NCBI GenBank assembly: GCA_015179125.1
Contig: WHVA01000485.1
Coordinates: 1 to 64,000 of the forward strand
DNA length: 64,000 nt
Direction: 5' to 3'
DNA from: Gautieria morchelliformis
Lineage: Eukaryota > Basidiomycota > Agaricomycetes > Gomphales > Gomphaceae
In this document: positions 63,856-64,000 of the stretch, piece by piece
Layout of the letters: each line of letters opens with the position of its first letter
How positions within the stretch are numbered: position 1 is the first letter of the stretch
Notes under the pieces: generated by a model
Databases searched by the model: none
What the model saw: the letters and a program-made list of their open reading frames with translations, nothing else
What the model was told of the DNA's origin: nothing
Position numbers and translations under genes: made by a program

Positions 63856-64000
63856 GGATCCTATGGTGGAGAAGGCTGGGAATAGCGAACTAGACAACGG
63901 TGTTCTATTTAAACGTGCTTGATCTATGATGGGTGTAAATTTGTGTTGGTGGGTGGCACTGGGTGGACAGTTCCATTTGGCGTATACTTGTAAAGCTAAT
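63856..64000. other. Upstream region of DUF2306-like gene
   Basis: 145 bp at the window edge. A TTTAAATA-like AT box occurs on the minus strand about 50 bp upstream of the ATG (around 63905-63912). Nothing else recognised. Confidence 0.4.

Overview
The window looks like a basidiomycete (Agaricomycetes) nuclear contig, probably of a polypore-like mushroom. The evidence is: genes split by many 50-60 nt introns; a multicopy agaric-type kinase-like family; a Plavaka-type transposase relic; chromodomain Gypsy elements; a Tad1-like LINE; and an agaric-style signal-peptide/single-TM protein. Taxonomy is inferred from family content only.

Layout. About 1-47.4 kb is repeat-rich. (i) 256-4411: 5'-truncated Gypsy element on + (relative of element A), with an unusual extra ORF after integrase. 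(ii) 5068-10448: near full-length LINE on -. (iii) 10.87-13.2 kb: tandem repeats and a GC-rich 33-bp minisatellite. (iv) 13.27-25.85 kb: segmentally duplicated cluster with three kinase-like pseudogenes, a kinase 5' relic, three C2H2 zinc-finger relics, a 237-bp tandem array and a perfect palindrome. (v) 25.88-27.76 kb: Plavaka relic. (vi) 27975-34183: Gypsy chromovirus B with two nearly identical 468-bp LTRs. (vii) 34184-44585: Gypsy element A on -, carrying a 1478-bp solo LTR with target-site duplication, a 646-bp MITE-like insertion, a duplicated RT segment and a triplicated 167-bp gag segment. (viii) 44.6-47.4 kb: inverted arms around a decayed carboxylesterase fragment.

About 49.5-63.9 kb is a compact gene island with intact, spliceable genes: a single-pass membrane protein (+), MCM10 (+), peroxisomal-type Lon protease (+), an AMP-forming acyl-CoA synthetase (-), malate dehydrogenase (-) and a DUF2306-like membrane protein (-). 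In all six, exons assembled from sequence give totals divisible by three, which supports the models.

How the parts fit. Three adjacent genes end in peroxisomal-signal-like tripeptides: Lon (SRL), acyl-CoA synthetase (AKL) and, weakly, malate dehydrogenase (PKL). This suggests a small peroxisome-metabolism neighbourhood. The repeat-rich part shows decay dominated by CGA-to-TGA stops (LINE, element A gag, kinase copies), consistent with CpG methylation or RIP-like mutation. No CRISPR, rRNA or supportable tRNA was seen.
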